Source of the DNA: an uncultured Selenomonadales bacterium
GTDB taxonomy: Bacteria > Bacillota > Negativicutes > Selenomonadales > Selenomonadaceae
Reading direction: 5' to 3'
Assembly (NCBI GenBank): GCA_937877545.1
Contig: CALFJE010000061.1
Location: 1-48,996 of the forward strand
DNA: 48,996 bases
Shown in pieces: positions 31,231 to 39,144 of this stretch (position 1 is the stretch's first letter; each line of letters begins with the position of its first letter). Below the pieces are notes generated by a model, which made no database searches, was not told the origin of the DNA, and saw only the letters and a list, made by a program, of their open reading frames with translations. Made by a program: the position numbers and the translations under genes.

Positions 31231-32856
31231 TCAGCAAACGTATTGTATACCGAGCTTGTCGGCGATAGCCTTATCGGTGGAAACAAGAGCGTCGCTCCTG
31301 CCGACGGGCAAAGAGCTGTTGCCAATCGGAGCCATAAGCTTTCGGAGTTCGGCGTCGAAGGCTAAAACGTAGTCGACAATGCGTTGAGCACCCTTATCCA
31401 CGTCGAGACGCTTAACGAGGCGCGGATTTTGCGTACAAATGCCCGTGGGACACTTGCCGGTATTGCACGCGTTGCAACGCCCGTTTTCATTGCCGACGCA
31501 ACCGAGCAACTGAATCAAAATCTTGCCGCAAAAAACGCCGTTGGCTCCGAGGCAAATCATCTTGAAGGCGTCAGCCGCCGCGTTGCCCGTCAAGCCGATA
31601 CCGCCGCCGCCGTAAAGCGGGATTTGCCCCTGCGAACCTTGGTCGACGGCCGCCAGATAGCAATCGCGAATTTTGGAAACGACGGGGTGCCCCGTATGGT
31701 CGAGCGAAATTTCGTTAGCCGCGCCCGTGCCGCCCTGTATGCCGTCGATAAAAAAGCCGCCGCAAATTTTATAAGGGTCGCGCAAAAGATTGTTGTAGAC
31801 CGACACCGACGTTGAGGACGCCGCGCACTTAATGGCTACCGGGACGCGAAAGCCGAACGCCGCGTTCAAGGACAAGTGCATTTTTTGAACGGACTCCTCG
31901 ATTGAGTAAAGCCCCTGATGATTGGGCGGCGAGGAGAGCGTTGCCTTGGGGACGCCGCGAATCGCTTGGACGTGCGGCGCAACTTTTTCCGCTTGCAGTA
32001 AGCCGCCGTCGCCGGGCTTTGCTCCCTGCCCGATTTTTATAAGCACGCCCGCCGGGTCAACCTTCATGCGCGGCATCGTTTTGATAATCCTGTTCCAGCC
32101 GAAATGCCCCGACGCAATTTGTATGATAAAATACTTCAGATAATCGGACTCCATAAGCTTGACGGGCATACCGCCCTCGCCGGAACTCATCCTCACGGGC
32201 AAGCCGCATTTTTCGTTCAGATAAGCCGCCGCCATAGCCACAGCCTCCCAAGCCCGCGTCGACAGTGCGCCGATTGACATATCCGAGAATATCAGCGGAT
32301 AAATCCAACGGACGGGCGGCGTTTTCTTGTTGGCGACGAGTTTGCCGTCAACGATCTCAAAGGGCAATTCCTTAGGCGAAAGCACTCTGCCGAGCGGAGC
32401 GCGTATGTCGAAGGTGTGGCGAATCGAATCGAGCGACGGGTCAGTCATTTGCGAAATACGCCCGACGATAATTTTATCCAGGGTGCGTTGCGCGTTGAGA
32501 TTGGTACGCCCGCCGCGCTTAATCGGACGATTGAACAGCAGATTGCGGCGATTATCGACGTTACGGACGGCGCGAATGGCATTGTTCGGACAAACGCGTT
32601 CGCACATGCCGCAACCTCGACACGCGCAGGAAACGTCGGCGACCTGCTTGATAATCGGCACGGCTTGCTGAATATGGACAGGTTCGGGCTGATTGGCTTG
32701 CGAAATTGTCACGGATTTGCGCTGAACTTCAACCTTAATCGCCTTGAAGGTGCAGGAGGCAACGCAACTGCCGCACATGGTGCAACGATTGGCGTCGTAT
32801 TCAATCTTCCACGGCAAATCGTTCGCGGCGATGTCTTGAACTTTTACTGCTTCCAT
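31231..32856 (-). CDS. Glutamate synthase FMN-binding (GltB domain 2) subunit with N-terminal ferredoxin domain
   Basis: FMN TIM-barrel part that makes glutamate from 2-oxoglutarate and ammonia channelled from the amidotransferase. In the 541-aa protein two 4Fe-4S clusters sit at the N-terminus (CTMCGSCVASC; CACRGCGMCERVCP). The barrel has YPLIFSDMSIGALS, MSSGEGGMPVKLMES, KIGQGAKPGDGGLL, and FIDGIQGGTGAA; the cysteine-rich CVGNENGRCNACNTGKCPTG is the usual iron-sulfur site. ATG at 32856 behind GGAGGTGAT. The lone glutaminase and GXGXG parts sit in neighbouring genes, the archaeal/clostridial arrangement. Confidence 0.92.
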   Translation of the reverse strand: MEAVKVQDIAANDLPWKIEYDANRCTMCGSCVASCTFKAIKVEVQRKSVTISQANQPEPVHIQQAVPIIKQVADVSCACRGCGMCERVCPNNAIRAVRNVDNRRNLLFNRPIKRGGRTNLNAQRTLDKIIVGRISQMTDPSLDSIRHTFDIRAPLGRVLSPKELPFEIVDGKLVANKKTPPVRWIYPLIFSDMSIGALSTRAWEAVAMAAAYLNEKCGLPVRMSSGEGGMPVKLMESDYLKYFIIQIASGHFGWNRIIKTMPRMKVDPAGVLIKIGQGAKPGDGGLLQAEKVAPHVQAIRGVPKATLSSPPNHQGLYSIEESVQKMHLSLNAAFGFRVPVAIKCAASSTSVSVYNNLLRDPYKICGGFFIDGIQGGTGAANEISLDHTGHPVVSKIRDCYLAAVDQGSQGQIPLYGGGGIGLTGNAAADAFKMICLGANGVFCGKILIQLLGCVGNENGRCNACNTGKCPTGICTQNPRLVKRLDVDKGAQRIVDYVLAFDAELRKLMAPIGNSSLPVGRSDALVSTDKAIADKLGIQYVC

Positions 32857-33944
32857 CTTATCACCTCCAAGTTGTTGTTTATGACGACGACCTCTCGCTC
32901 GTTGGGGTAAATGTCGCGCTCGGTGTTCCTGTCGGGCAGAATCTCATTGATACCGCAAACCTCGGAGGAAATGGCAACGGTGGTATCGTCGCCGCCGACA
33001 ACTACGGGGCGCAACTTTTTGGAGTCGCAACAAGTCATCATGCGCCCGTCGGGCAAGCCGGCAATTATCGTGTTCGGACCGTTTATCTCAAGGTGAGCCA
33101 GCGATTGACGAATCGACAGCAAAACGTCTCTGTCGGGACGTTTTTCAATTTCAGCGAACGGCAACGGCGTTATGACGTGCTTGTAATACGGGATTGACCA
33201 TTTAAGCTCGTGCAGGACGTAATGGAGCGTGTACAAGAAATTTTGCGAATCGGACTCGAAGCCGATATATCCTCGGTGCAAATTTTTTTGGAACTCCTTA
33301 TTTTTGGTGTAGAAAGTATTTTCGCCGTTGGCGCACAGCGTATAGCCTTGCAGGAAAAACGGATGCGCAGCGTAGCGGACGATTTTGTAATTGGTATTCT
33401 GCCGACACTGCACGATAATATTTTTGGCAAGCAGCGTGCCGTTGTCGTCCCAAAGCCGGAAGTACGTCGCAATGTCACGCGGGTCGCCAATCTCCTTGAG
33501 CGTCAACACGTCGGGCCAGAAGGAATAAACGTAACCCTGCGCGGAATCCGTCAAAATCTTACGCAAGGCAAGCCGCGTATCCAAAAGCAAAGCCTCGCGG
33601 CTTTCGGGGTCGTCGTAGTGTTCGGGATAATCATAATTGCGGAAAATGTAATAGGGCATGGTCTGAATATCAAGCCCTTTGCGCTTATTGGGGACGGGCA
33701 ACCACTCCGCCATTTTTACGAAATTTTTGGCGGACATGTAATCTTCGACGAGCCGCGCCCCCTGCTTGGTGCAAGCCATTGACAACAGCGGCTTGTCCTT
33801 GTAGAGCGAAAAGACGCCCGCGAGGTCTTGCATTACCATTGCGAAGCCCGAATTGTCGTGCCCCTCCTGTTGCGGCAACATCAAGCGTAACGCCGTCGAC
33901 GGGTAGACGGGCTTTTTGCTTTTAACCGCGCCGATTCTGCACAT
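32844..33944 (-). CDS. Glutamate synthase glutamine amidotransferase (class II) subunit
   Basis: Ntn-hydrolase domain that releases ammonia from glutamine. The 366-aa protein begins MCRIGAV, so Cys2 becomes the N-terminal nucleophile after Met removal; this decides the start (ATG at 33944, GGGGG upstream) over a longer frame. GHDNSGFAMV follows as expected for class II enzymes, and ESDSQNFLYTLHYVLHEL and INGPNTIIAGLPDGRMM are typical of the family's later strands. It is the first glutamate synthase gene after glnA and overlaps the FMN gene by 13 bp. Product is channelled to the FMN subunit. Confidence 0.9.
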   Translation of the reverse strand: MCRIGAVKSKKPVYPSTALRLMLPQQEGHDNSGFAMVMQDLAGVFSLYKDKPLLSMACTKQGARLVEDYMSAKNFVKMAEWLPVPNKRKGLDIQTMPYYIFRNYDYPEHYDDPESREALLLDTRLALRKILTDSAQGYVYSFWPDVLTLKEIGDPRDIATYFRLWDDNGTLLAKNIIVQCRQNTNYKIVRYAAHPFFLQGYTLCANGENTFYTKNKEFQKNLHRGYIGFESDSQNFLYTLHYVLHELKWSIPYYKHVITPLPFAEIEKRPDRDVLLSIRQSLAHLEINGPNTIIAGLPDGRMMTCCDSKKLRPVVVGGDDTTVAISSEVCGINEILPDRNTERDIYPNEREVVVINNNLEVIRWKQ

Positions 33945-33965
33945 AAAAATTCCCCCAAATACAAA

Positions 33966-33996
33966 CGGGGCAACGAGCCTCCTGCCCGCCGCCCCG
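33966..33996 (-). terminator. Hairpin between glnA and glutamate synthase, possible attenuator
   Basis: CGGGGC (33996-33991 on the minus strand) pairs with GCCCCG (33971-33966) across a ~19-nt loop, followed by TTTGTATTTG. This is a weak terminator that could let part of the glnA transcript through. Confidence 0.4.
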
Positions 33997-34005
33997 AAAA
34001 CAATT

Positions 34006-35889
34006 TCAAATGTTATTTTTGACGTATTCGTCGTGGAGGTGCTTAAGCTCCTCAATCTTGCCGTACATTTCCACCTGCAACTTGGAGGCAGTCGCGAAAT
34101 CGCCGCTGTTGAGGGCATTGGTGAGGCGCGTGAACAGCGATTTTTTATCGATTGAATCTTTGGCGAGGAGTTCGCGCATATCCTTAAGCTTATTCCAGTT
34201 GTAGGAGTCTTGGTCGGTGCGATAGTGGCTTTCGATTAGTTGAGCCTTGCGGACGAGGTTGCGCATTTCGGGCAGAATCCTCGCTATAATTTCAGTCTTC
34301 CAGCGGAGCAACGCGCCCTCCTTGAAGGAATTTATAATCTGCGTGCGAAGTGCGCCGCCGGCGGTGATAACCTTGACTTTGGCGGGATAATTGTCGAACG
34401 CCTGCATATTTTCCCAAACGGTAGCGGGCGGTGCGCCAAACATGGCGTCGCGCTCTGCGGCGGTATAGTCCTCGAACACGTCCTCCTCCGAACGATAGGC
34501 GCGGCTCTTCTCCAGATAGAAAGCGTCCTGCCCCGCCTTTTTGCTGAGTTCGGTTAGCAAATCAATCGCGGGTTTTTCAATGGCGTAGCGCACGCCGTCA
34601 AGAATCGCCGAATAGCACGCCGCAAGCACCAGATAAGTATTGGTGTAGGGGTTGCAGGCGCGAAGTTCAAAGCGCGTCGCCATGGGATTTTTCAAGTCGC
34701 GAATCAAGCCGGCGAGGATCGTCCTGTTACGGCTTGGGATTTTGGGCGTATGACCGAGCGAAGTCACGATACAGACGGGAGCCTCGAAACCGGGCTTGAG
34801 CCTGTTCAAAGAGTCGTTAGTCGCGCTGACAAACGGATTTATGACTTCGTAATTCTTTAACAAGCCCATAATCGCGCCGTAGCCGACCGCGTTCATAAAG
34901 TCTTCGTAGGGATTTTTCGGGGCGAACAGGTTATGAATCTTACCGTCGGCAGTCTTGGCGGCAAGCCCTATGTGGGTATGTTCGCCGTTGCCCGCGAGTC
35001 CGATCATGGGCTTAGCCTTGAAACTGACCTCCAAGCCCTCTGCGCGGAAAACCTCCTTAACGATAGTGCGGACGAACATTTCATTATCGGCGGCTTGCAC
35101 GGCGTCGGCGAATTTCCAATCAATCTCCAGCTGTTCGCAAACGTGCGTTAAGTGCCCCGCCTCGTCAATCTGCGCCTTAAGCCCGCCAACTTCCTTATGC
35201 CCCATTTCGACGCCGAAGCCGTATTTGTCCAGTTCGACAAGGCATTTCTCCAGAGCACAACGAACCGCGCCGTGCGTGCGTTGCCAATACTGCTCCTGCA
35301 TGACCTGCGACGCGCTCATTTCCTCGATAGCGGCTTCCTCAAGCGGCGTCTTAACCCAAAACTCCAACTCGGTCGCGGAGGTAAAGATTATGTCGGTGAT
35401 GTCGTTGCCGCTGACCTCAAGCCCGTCAACTTCGCCTTGCTTGTGGAAAAGGTCGATAAGCTCCTTTTTGACGAAAGCAAGCGTATCGGTGAGTATGGCG
35501 CGGCTGTCGACGCGTTTGCCCTCGTGAATCAGAAAGCTCGGAATGCGGAGCGTGCCGACGGGGCAATTCGTTTCGTCGTCGAAGTACTCGAAATTATAAT
35601 CGACAAACCAGTTGACGGCGGGGTCGACGGGCATATCAACTTTGGCGTTGTTGAGCGTGGCTATACCCGGCAAGACGACGCTTGAGCCGTCAGTCTGGAC
35701 GGCGCGTCCCGCGTAAAATTCGTCGATGTCCTTAAGGAACAGGCGCACGGGAATTTTTTCGTCGGTATCGTTGCCCGCCAGGTCGACGCCGACCAGCGAC
35801 ACGAATTTTATTTCGGGGTGTGCCTTCAGCTGATTGATAATCTCGTCTTTGGGCGTGTTAGCTTTGATTGTGTACAGTAATTCTTTCAT
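34006..35889 (-). CDS. glnA: Glutamine synthetase, long form with extra C-terminal helical region
   Basis: Makes glutamine from glutamate, ammonia and ATP. The 627-aa protein keeps the catalytic core: SATELEFWVKTPL (metal Glu), VEMGHKEVGGLKAQI, GNGEHTHIGLAAK (ammonium/His region), SRNRTILAG, and RFELRACNPYTNTYLVLAA. It is longer than ordinary GSI (about 450 aa) and shorter than GSIII (about 700 aa). The last ~125 residues (from about LRTQIINSFKEGALLRWKTE to the end) are helical and charged and not part of the GSI core. Start ATG behind AGGTGG. The promoter is the twin of the amtB promoter. Symbol glnA is used loosely for the function. Confidence 0.9.
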   Translation of the reverse strand: MKELLYTIKANTPKDEIINQLKAHPEIKFVSLVGVDLAGNDTDEKIPVRLFLKDIDEFYAGRAVQTDGSSVVLPGIATLNNAKVDMPVDPAVNWFVDYNFEYFDDETNCPVGTLRIPSFLIHEGKRVDSRAILTDTLAFVKKELIDLFHKQGEVDGLEVSGNDITDIIFTSATELEFWVKTPLEEAAIEEMSASQVMQEQYWQRTHGAVRCALEKCLVELDKYGFGVEMGHKEVGGLKAQIDEAGHLTHVCEQLEIDWKFADAVQAADNEMFVRTIVKEVFRAEGLEVSFKAKPMIGLAGNGEHTHIGLAAKTADGKIHNLFAPKNPYEDFMNAVGYGAIMGLLKNYEVINPFVSATNDSLNRLKPGFEAPVCIVTSLGHTPKIPSRNRTILAGLIRDLKNPMATRFELRACNPYTNTYLVLAACYSAILDGVRYAIEKPAIDLLTELSKKAGQDAFYLEKSRAYRSEEDVFEDYTAAERDAMFGAPPATVWENMQAFDNYPAKVKVITAGGALRTQIINSFKEGALLRWKTEIIARILPEMRNLVRKAQLIESHYRTDQDSYNWNKLKDMRELLAKDSIDKKSLFTRLTNALNSGDFATASKLQVEMYGKIEELKHLHDEYVKNNI

Positions 35890-35916
35890 GGTAAACCACC
35901 TGCCTGCAAAACTTTT

Positions 35917-35934
35917 GTGTAAATCGATTCACAG
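35917..35934. promoter_or_regulatory. Dyad at the glnA transcription start (GlnR-like operator candidate)
   Basis: GTGTAAATCGATTCACAG, imperfect dyad (TGTGTAA / TTCACA arms), 5 bases after the -10 box. It aligns base for base with the dyad at 24906-24923 before amtB (14 of 18 conserved by eye). Confidence 0.6.
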
Positions 35935-35939
35935 GACGT

Positions 35940-35968
35940 ATTATAATTTTGGTATGGTTTGGTGTCAA
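35940..35968 (-). promoter_or_regulatory. Consensus sigma-70 promoter of glnA
   Basis: On the minus strand: TTGACA (35968-35963), 17-bp spacer, TATAAT (35945-35940). Perfect consensus boxes, and the spacer shares CCATACCAA with that of amtB. Confidence 0.85.
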
Positions 35969-35980
35969 TCGTTGGCTATC

Positions 35981-35998
35981 ATGTATACGCTAATACAT
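35981..35998. promoter_or_regulatory. Upstream dyad of the glnA promoter
   Basis: ATGTAT-ACGCTA-ATACAT, perfect 6-bp arms, 12 bases upstream of the -35 box, exactly as before amtB (24970-24987). A common regulator for both genes is inferred. Confidence 0.65.
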
Positions 35999-36000
35999 AA

Positions 36001-36029
36001 AAAAAATCCCCGACCGTCGTCGAGGAGTC
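36001..36029 (-). terminator. Terminator after ogt
   Basis: On the minus strand TCCTCGAC-GACG-GTCGGGGA (eight pairs, one G-U) is followed by seven T. It separates ogt from the glnA promoter. Confidence 0.75.
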
Positions 36030-36034
36030 GTTGC

Positions 36035-36508
36035 TTAGTTGCGTTCCAGCTCAAGGAGTTTGATCTTCTTATCGAGCCCGCCCGCGTAGCCCGTCAAGCG
36101 TCCGTCGGAGCCGATAACTCTATGACAAGGGATTATAATCGAAATGGGATTGTGCGCGACCGCGCCGCCGACAGCTCGCGCCGATGTATTTAATCTCTTG
36201 GCTATCGCGCCGTAAGTCGTTGTCTGCCCGAAAGGGATCGTCAACAAAATTTCCCAAACCAGCGGGCGGAATATCGTTTCTCTGCGCGGATTAAGTGGCG
36301 GCGTAAAATTTGGGGCGCGTCCGCTGAAATAAGTATCCAGCCACGCAACCGTTTGCTCGAATACGGGAAGCGGTCTTGCGTCGTGAACGTCGCCAAGCGT
36401 ATCGGCGAAGTATTTCTGTCCGTCAAACCGCAACCCGATTAAATTTGCCCCGTCGCTCGCCAAAGTGATGCCTCCTAGCGGCGACGCGTATTTTTGTGTG
36501 TAATTCAT
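36035..36508 (-). CDS. ogt: Methylated-DNA-protein-cysteine methyltransferase
   Basis: Repairs O6-methylguanine by moving the methyl group to its own cysteine. The 157-aa protein has the active site PCHRVIG (IIIPCHRV), the wing IPFGQTTTYGAIAKRLN, AVGGAVAHNPISI and GRLTGYAGGLDKKIKLLELE. Ada-C/Ogt type, with an N-terminal RNase H-like half. ATG start at 36508. Lies 9 bp downstream of the prenyltransferase gene, so possibly in the same transcript, and is closed by a terminator. Confidence 0.94.
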   Translation of the reverse strand: MNYTQKYASPLGGITLASDGANLIGLRFDGQKYFADTLGDVHDARPLPVFEQTVAWLDTYFSGRAPNFTPPLNPRRETIFRPLVWEILLTIPFGQTTTYGAIAKRLNTSARAVGGAVAHNPISIIIPCHRVIGSDGRLTGYAGGLDKKIKLLELERN

Positions 36509-36517
36509 TCCGTTACC

Positions 36518-37363
36518 TCAATCATAGCTGAGCCATGTGAAAACGAATATAGCGATTGAAACGATGCCGTTGCGCATGAAATAGGCTTGAGTGACTTCGC
36601 GGTAATCGCCCGCTTTAACTATTGCGTGCTGATAAACCAGAGCCAATGCCGCTATCGCCACGCCGACGAAGTACCACTTGCCCAAGCCGAGCATAAGTCC
36701 GACCGTCACGAAGCAGGCGATTGATACAACGTGCAAGCCCCGTGCGATACGCAATGCGCCTGCCGCGCCGTACTTCGTTGCCAAGGAGTGGAGCCGTTGC
36801 GATTTGTCAAATTTCTCGTCCTGCGCCCCGTAGACCGCGTCGAACGCCCCAATCCACAGTGCGACCGCCACGCATAAAATTATCATCGGCAGGGCGATTG
36901 ACTCGGTGACGGCGACCCACGCGCCCGCCGGAGCCATTGCTATCGCCAAGCCCAAAAACAGGTGACACCACGCGGTGAATCGTTTCGTGAACGGATAGAC
37001 GATAAACGGTATCGCCGCGACGGGCAACAGCTTGAGGCAAATAGGCGGCAACTGCGCGACCGCCGCAACGAGGACAATCATGCAAAGCGCGACGAAGATT
37101 AACGCCTCCGCCGTGGAAATTTCGCCGCGCACCATTGCCCGATACGACAGGCGCGGTTGAAGTTTGTCGAATTTCAAATCCGCAAGGTTGTCAATTACTA
37201 TCGCCGCCCACCGCGCAGAGGTTATCGCGATTAAAATCAGAACGACCGTCCGAACGTCGGGGGAACCGTTTGCCGCCATGAACGCACTCGCCAATGCAAA
37301 CGGCAAGCTGAATATCGTATGCGGCAGGGCGACGTTATTGGCGTGCGCTTTGAGTTTGTTCAT
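36518..37363 (-). CDS. UbiA-family prenyltransferase, likely for menaquinone (MqnP-like)
   Basis: Membrane enzyme that attaches a polyprenyl chain to an aromatic acid. The 281-aa protein has about eight hydrophobic segments and both Asp-rich motifs: NLADLKFDKLQPR (first) and DAVYGAQDEKFDKSQ (second). The second motif form and the HTIFSLPFALASAFM start match the group annotated as 4-hydroxybenzoate polyprenyltransferase, which in bacteria with the futalosine pathway acts in menaquinone synthesis; that assignment is inference. Uses the isoprenoids made by the MEP genes. Starts at an ATG that overlaps the kinase gene stop (37360-37363). Confidence 0.85.
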   Translation of the reverse strand: MNKLKAHANNVALPHTIFSLPFALASAFMAANGSPDVRTVVLILIAITSARWAAIVIDNLADLKFDKLQPRLSYRAMVRGEISTAEALIFVALCMIVLVAAVAQLPPICLKLLPVAAIPFIVYPFTKRFTAWCHLFLGLAIAMAPAGAWVAVTESIALPMIILCVAVALWIGAFDAVYGAQDEKFDKSQRLHSLATKYGAAGALRIARGLHVVSIACFVTVGLMLGLGKWYFVGVAIAALALVYQHAIVKAGDYREVTQAYFMRNGIVSIAIFVFTWLSYD

Positions 37364-38112
37364 TGACGCTCAAAATCTCCGTCGGGCAAAAGCCGCCACA
37401 ATTCGTCAGCCCGCGCAGAATTACTCAAGACGCGCTCGATATTCCTGCTGTCGCTGAAGTCGTAGAAAGCCTCCGCCTCCTCGCGTGACTTGCCGCCCGC
37501 CACCTTGCGATTGATAAGCCGCTCGCGCAAAATATCCCTCGGCGCGTCGATAAACACCGAATAATCCGCCAACACGCGGACGTTCGTCCAGCCCGTCTCC
37601 TTGAGCAACAGATAATTGCCCTCCAGCAAAATTATATCGTCCTCGACGCTCCAATAGTCGGGCAACACGTCATGAATTCGGCGGTCGTAGACGTTCCAAT
37701 TCGTGCCCTCCTGCCGCGCCTCGCGAATCTTCTCGACCAACAAATCAATGTCGAAGGTTTCGGGCGCACCTTTAATATCGCGCATTAAAACGGGCTTGCC
37801 GTCGCGCTCAACCGTCGTGACGTTCATATAAGCCGCCGTGTAGTGAAAACCGTCCATGCTGAGGGCGCGGATAGCGTCGACTTCGGCGGAACGTTCGCGG
37901 CTGAGCTGTTCGAGGAATTGCGCCAACGTCGTTTTGCCGGCTCCGGGCGGCGCGACCAGATACGCGATAACTTTCCTGTCGAGCGTCATGTGCAAATCCG
38001 TCAACTCGTGCAGGAACGGCATAAAGACTTCCTCTATCGCCTCCGCGCCGAATCGTACTTCCTGCGGCAACCCGTTGACCTCCATGTTGTACGTTAAGAA
38101 ATTTTTCGCCAT
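37360..38112 (-). CDS. P-loop kinase of the uridine kinase/pantothenate kinase-like superfamily
   Basis: Cytosolic small-molecule kinase. The 250-aa protein carries Walker A LVAPPGAGKTTLAQ, then SMDGFHYTAAYM with the catalytic Asp region, RRIHDVLPDYW, ILLEGNYLLLKE and RERLINRKVAGGKS. These match the group annotated as nucleoside/fructose kinase (YggC-like). ATG at 38112 behind GAGGAGG. The substrate is not determinable; it is coupled to the prenyltransferase gene by a 4-bp overlap, which may be just operon packing. Confidence 0.8.
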   Translation of the reverse strand: MAKNFLTYNMEVNGLPQEVRFGAEAIEEVFMPFLHELTDLHMTLDRKVIAYLVAPPGAGKTTLAQFLEQLSRERSAEVDAIRALSMDGFHYTAAYMNVTTVERDGKPVLMRDIKGAPETFDIDLLVEKIREARQEGTNWNVYDRRIHDVLPDYWSVEDDIILLEGNYLLLKETGWTNVRVLADYSVFIDAPRDILRERLINRKVAGGKSREEAEAFYDFSDSRNIERVLSNSARADELWRLLPDGDFERQ

Positions 38113-38131
38113 AACTCCTCCTCAAAAAAAC

Positions 38132-38401
38132 TTACCGGTAACTGTCTTCGCGAGTTTCAATCCTCAATATGAAGATAATAATTTTGTCGTCCTCAATCTT
38201 GGTGATGATACGATATTCACCCACGCGATAACGCCAAAAATTTTTCAATTTGCCGTGCAATGCCTTGCCGTGAAGCCGAGGATTTTCGCAACCGTCAAGA
38301 TTTTCTTCAAGCCAACTTACTATGCGTTTCTGCGTCAATGAGTCCATCTTCTTCAACGTTTTGCGAGCAGCAGCCGACAGCTCCACTTTGTACGATTTCA
38401 T
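38132..38401 (-). CDS. RelE/ParE-superfamily toxin
   Basis: Predicted mRNA interferase of a type II pair. The 89-aa protein has the RelE fold markers: YKVELSAAARKTLKKMD at the start, GKLKNFWRYRVGEYRII in the core (basic/aromatic catalytic area) and IIIFILRIETREDSYR at the end. The ATG lies inside the antitoxin gene, 95 bp before that gene ends, an unusually long overlap. It is followed by the kinase gene 19 bp later. Cannot be told from ParE by eye, but the GEYRII/HGKALHG pattern is RelE-like. Confidence 0.85.
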   Translation of the reverse strand: MKSYKVELSAAARKTLKKMDSLTQKRIVSWLEENLDGCENPRLHGKALHGKLKNFWRYRVGEYRIITKIEDDKIIIFILRIETREDSYR

Positions 38402-38621
38402 CTAAACCCAACTCCGTTTTAATTTCCTCAAAACTGTACCTCACAGGATTTTTCAAGTACTCCGCGTAAGCCGCGTCCGCGTCGCGAATGTCCTCGTCAT
38501 CTTCCAGTTGTTCGATAATCGCTTGCTTGCAATATTCCGCTACGGTGAGTCCTTTTTCTTCCGCAAAAGTTTTCATCAATTCGACGGCTTTCTCAGTAAA
38601 AGTTACGGTAACCTCAACCAC
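38307..38621 (-). CDS. RelB/DinJ-type antitoxin with an extended C-terminus
   Basis: Antitoxin partner of the RelE-type toxin. The N-terminus VEVTVTFTEKAVELMKTFAEE and CKQAIIEQLEDDEDIRDAD are a ribbon-helix-helix DNA-binding domain, followed by the acidic toxin-binding tail with YLKNPVRYSFEEIKTELGLDEI, where RelB-like proteins usually end. Here the frame runs on for another 24 residues (VQSGAVGCCSQNVEEDGLID then AETHSKLA) that overlap the toxin's start in another frame. Start is GTG behind GGAGGCGAT at 38621. The extension may be chance read-through of an open frame after the normal stop was lost. Confidence 0.85.
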   Translation of the reverse strand: MVEVTVTFTEKAVELMKTFAEEKGLTVAEYCKQAIIEQLEDDEDIRDADAAYAEYLKNPVRYSFEEIKTELGLDEIVQSGAVGCCSQNVEEDGLIDAETHSKLA

Positions 38622-38640
38622 TATAATCGCCTCCTTCCGC

Positions 38641-39141
38641 TCAAGAAAATTCGCCGCGCTTGACGAGTTCGCGAGCCGCTTTGCCCGTCAAATGTTCAAT
38701 CGTCATGACGGGCACGACCAACGCGCTCAATCTGCCCAGCTCCTTGGCGCGACGTTCGGGGCTTGCCGTCGACGAATACTTATCCGCCAAAAGCTCCAGC
38801 CCGCGCAACTTATCGGGGTCGTCGTTATCCTCGACAATCCGAATCCGCCCGAAAGCTATCGCGCTTGTGAAATACGTCGTGAATTCCTCGGCAATGACCT
38901 CGTGGCGGTCGACGACGCAAAACGAAGCCTTATCGTTGCGCCGAATCGCGTCGAGCTTGTGTCCGATCTTCGCGCTGTGGAAATAAATCTTGTCGCCCTC
39001 GACGGCGTAGTTAATGGGCACGGCGTAGGGATAACCGTCGTCGCCCGAAAGAGCCAAGACGCCGAAATCGCCCTCGCGCAGAATTTTAGCCGCCGCCTCC
39101 GCACTGATAACGCAATTTTTGCGCCGCATCTCCCTGAACAT
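38641..39141 (-). CDS. Pyridoxamine-5'-phosphate-oxidase-fold flavin-binding protein (NimA-like)
   Basis: A 166-aa split-barrel flavoprotein. MRRKNCVISAEAAAKILRE, GVLALSGDDGYPYAVPINYA, IYFHSAKIGHKLDAIRRNDKASF, and SAIAFGRIRIVED follow the family that includes 5-nitroimidazole reductase-like NimA proteins. The role is probably an FMN-dependent reduction or flavin storage; nitroimidazole resistance is not claimed. Start ATG at 39141, three bases after the preceding stop. It belongs to the run of minus-strand genes downstream of pnp. Confidence 0.85.
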   Translation of the reverse strand: MFREMRRKNCVISAEAAAKILREGDFGVLALSGDDGYPYAVPINYAVEGDKIYFHSAKIGHKLDAIRRNDKASFCVVDRHEVIAEEFTTYFTSAIAFGRIRIVEDNDDPDKLRGLELLADKYSSTASPERRAKELGRLSALVVPVMTIEHLTGKAARELVKRGEFS

Positions 39142-39144
39142 GAC

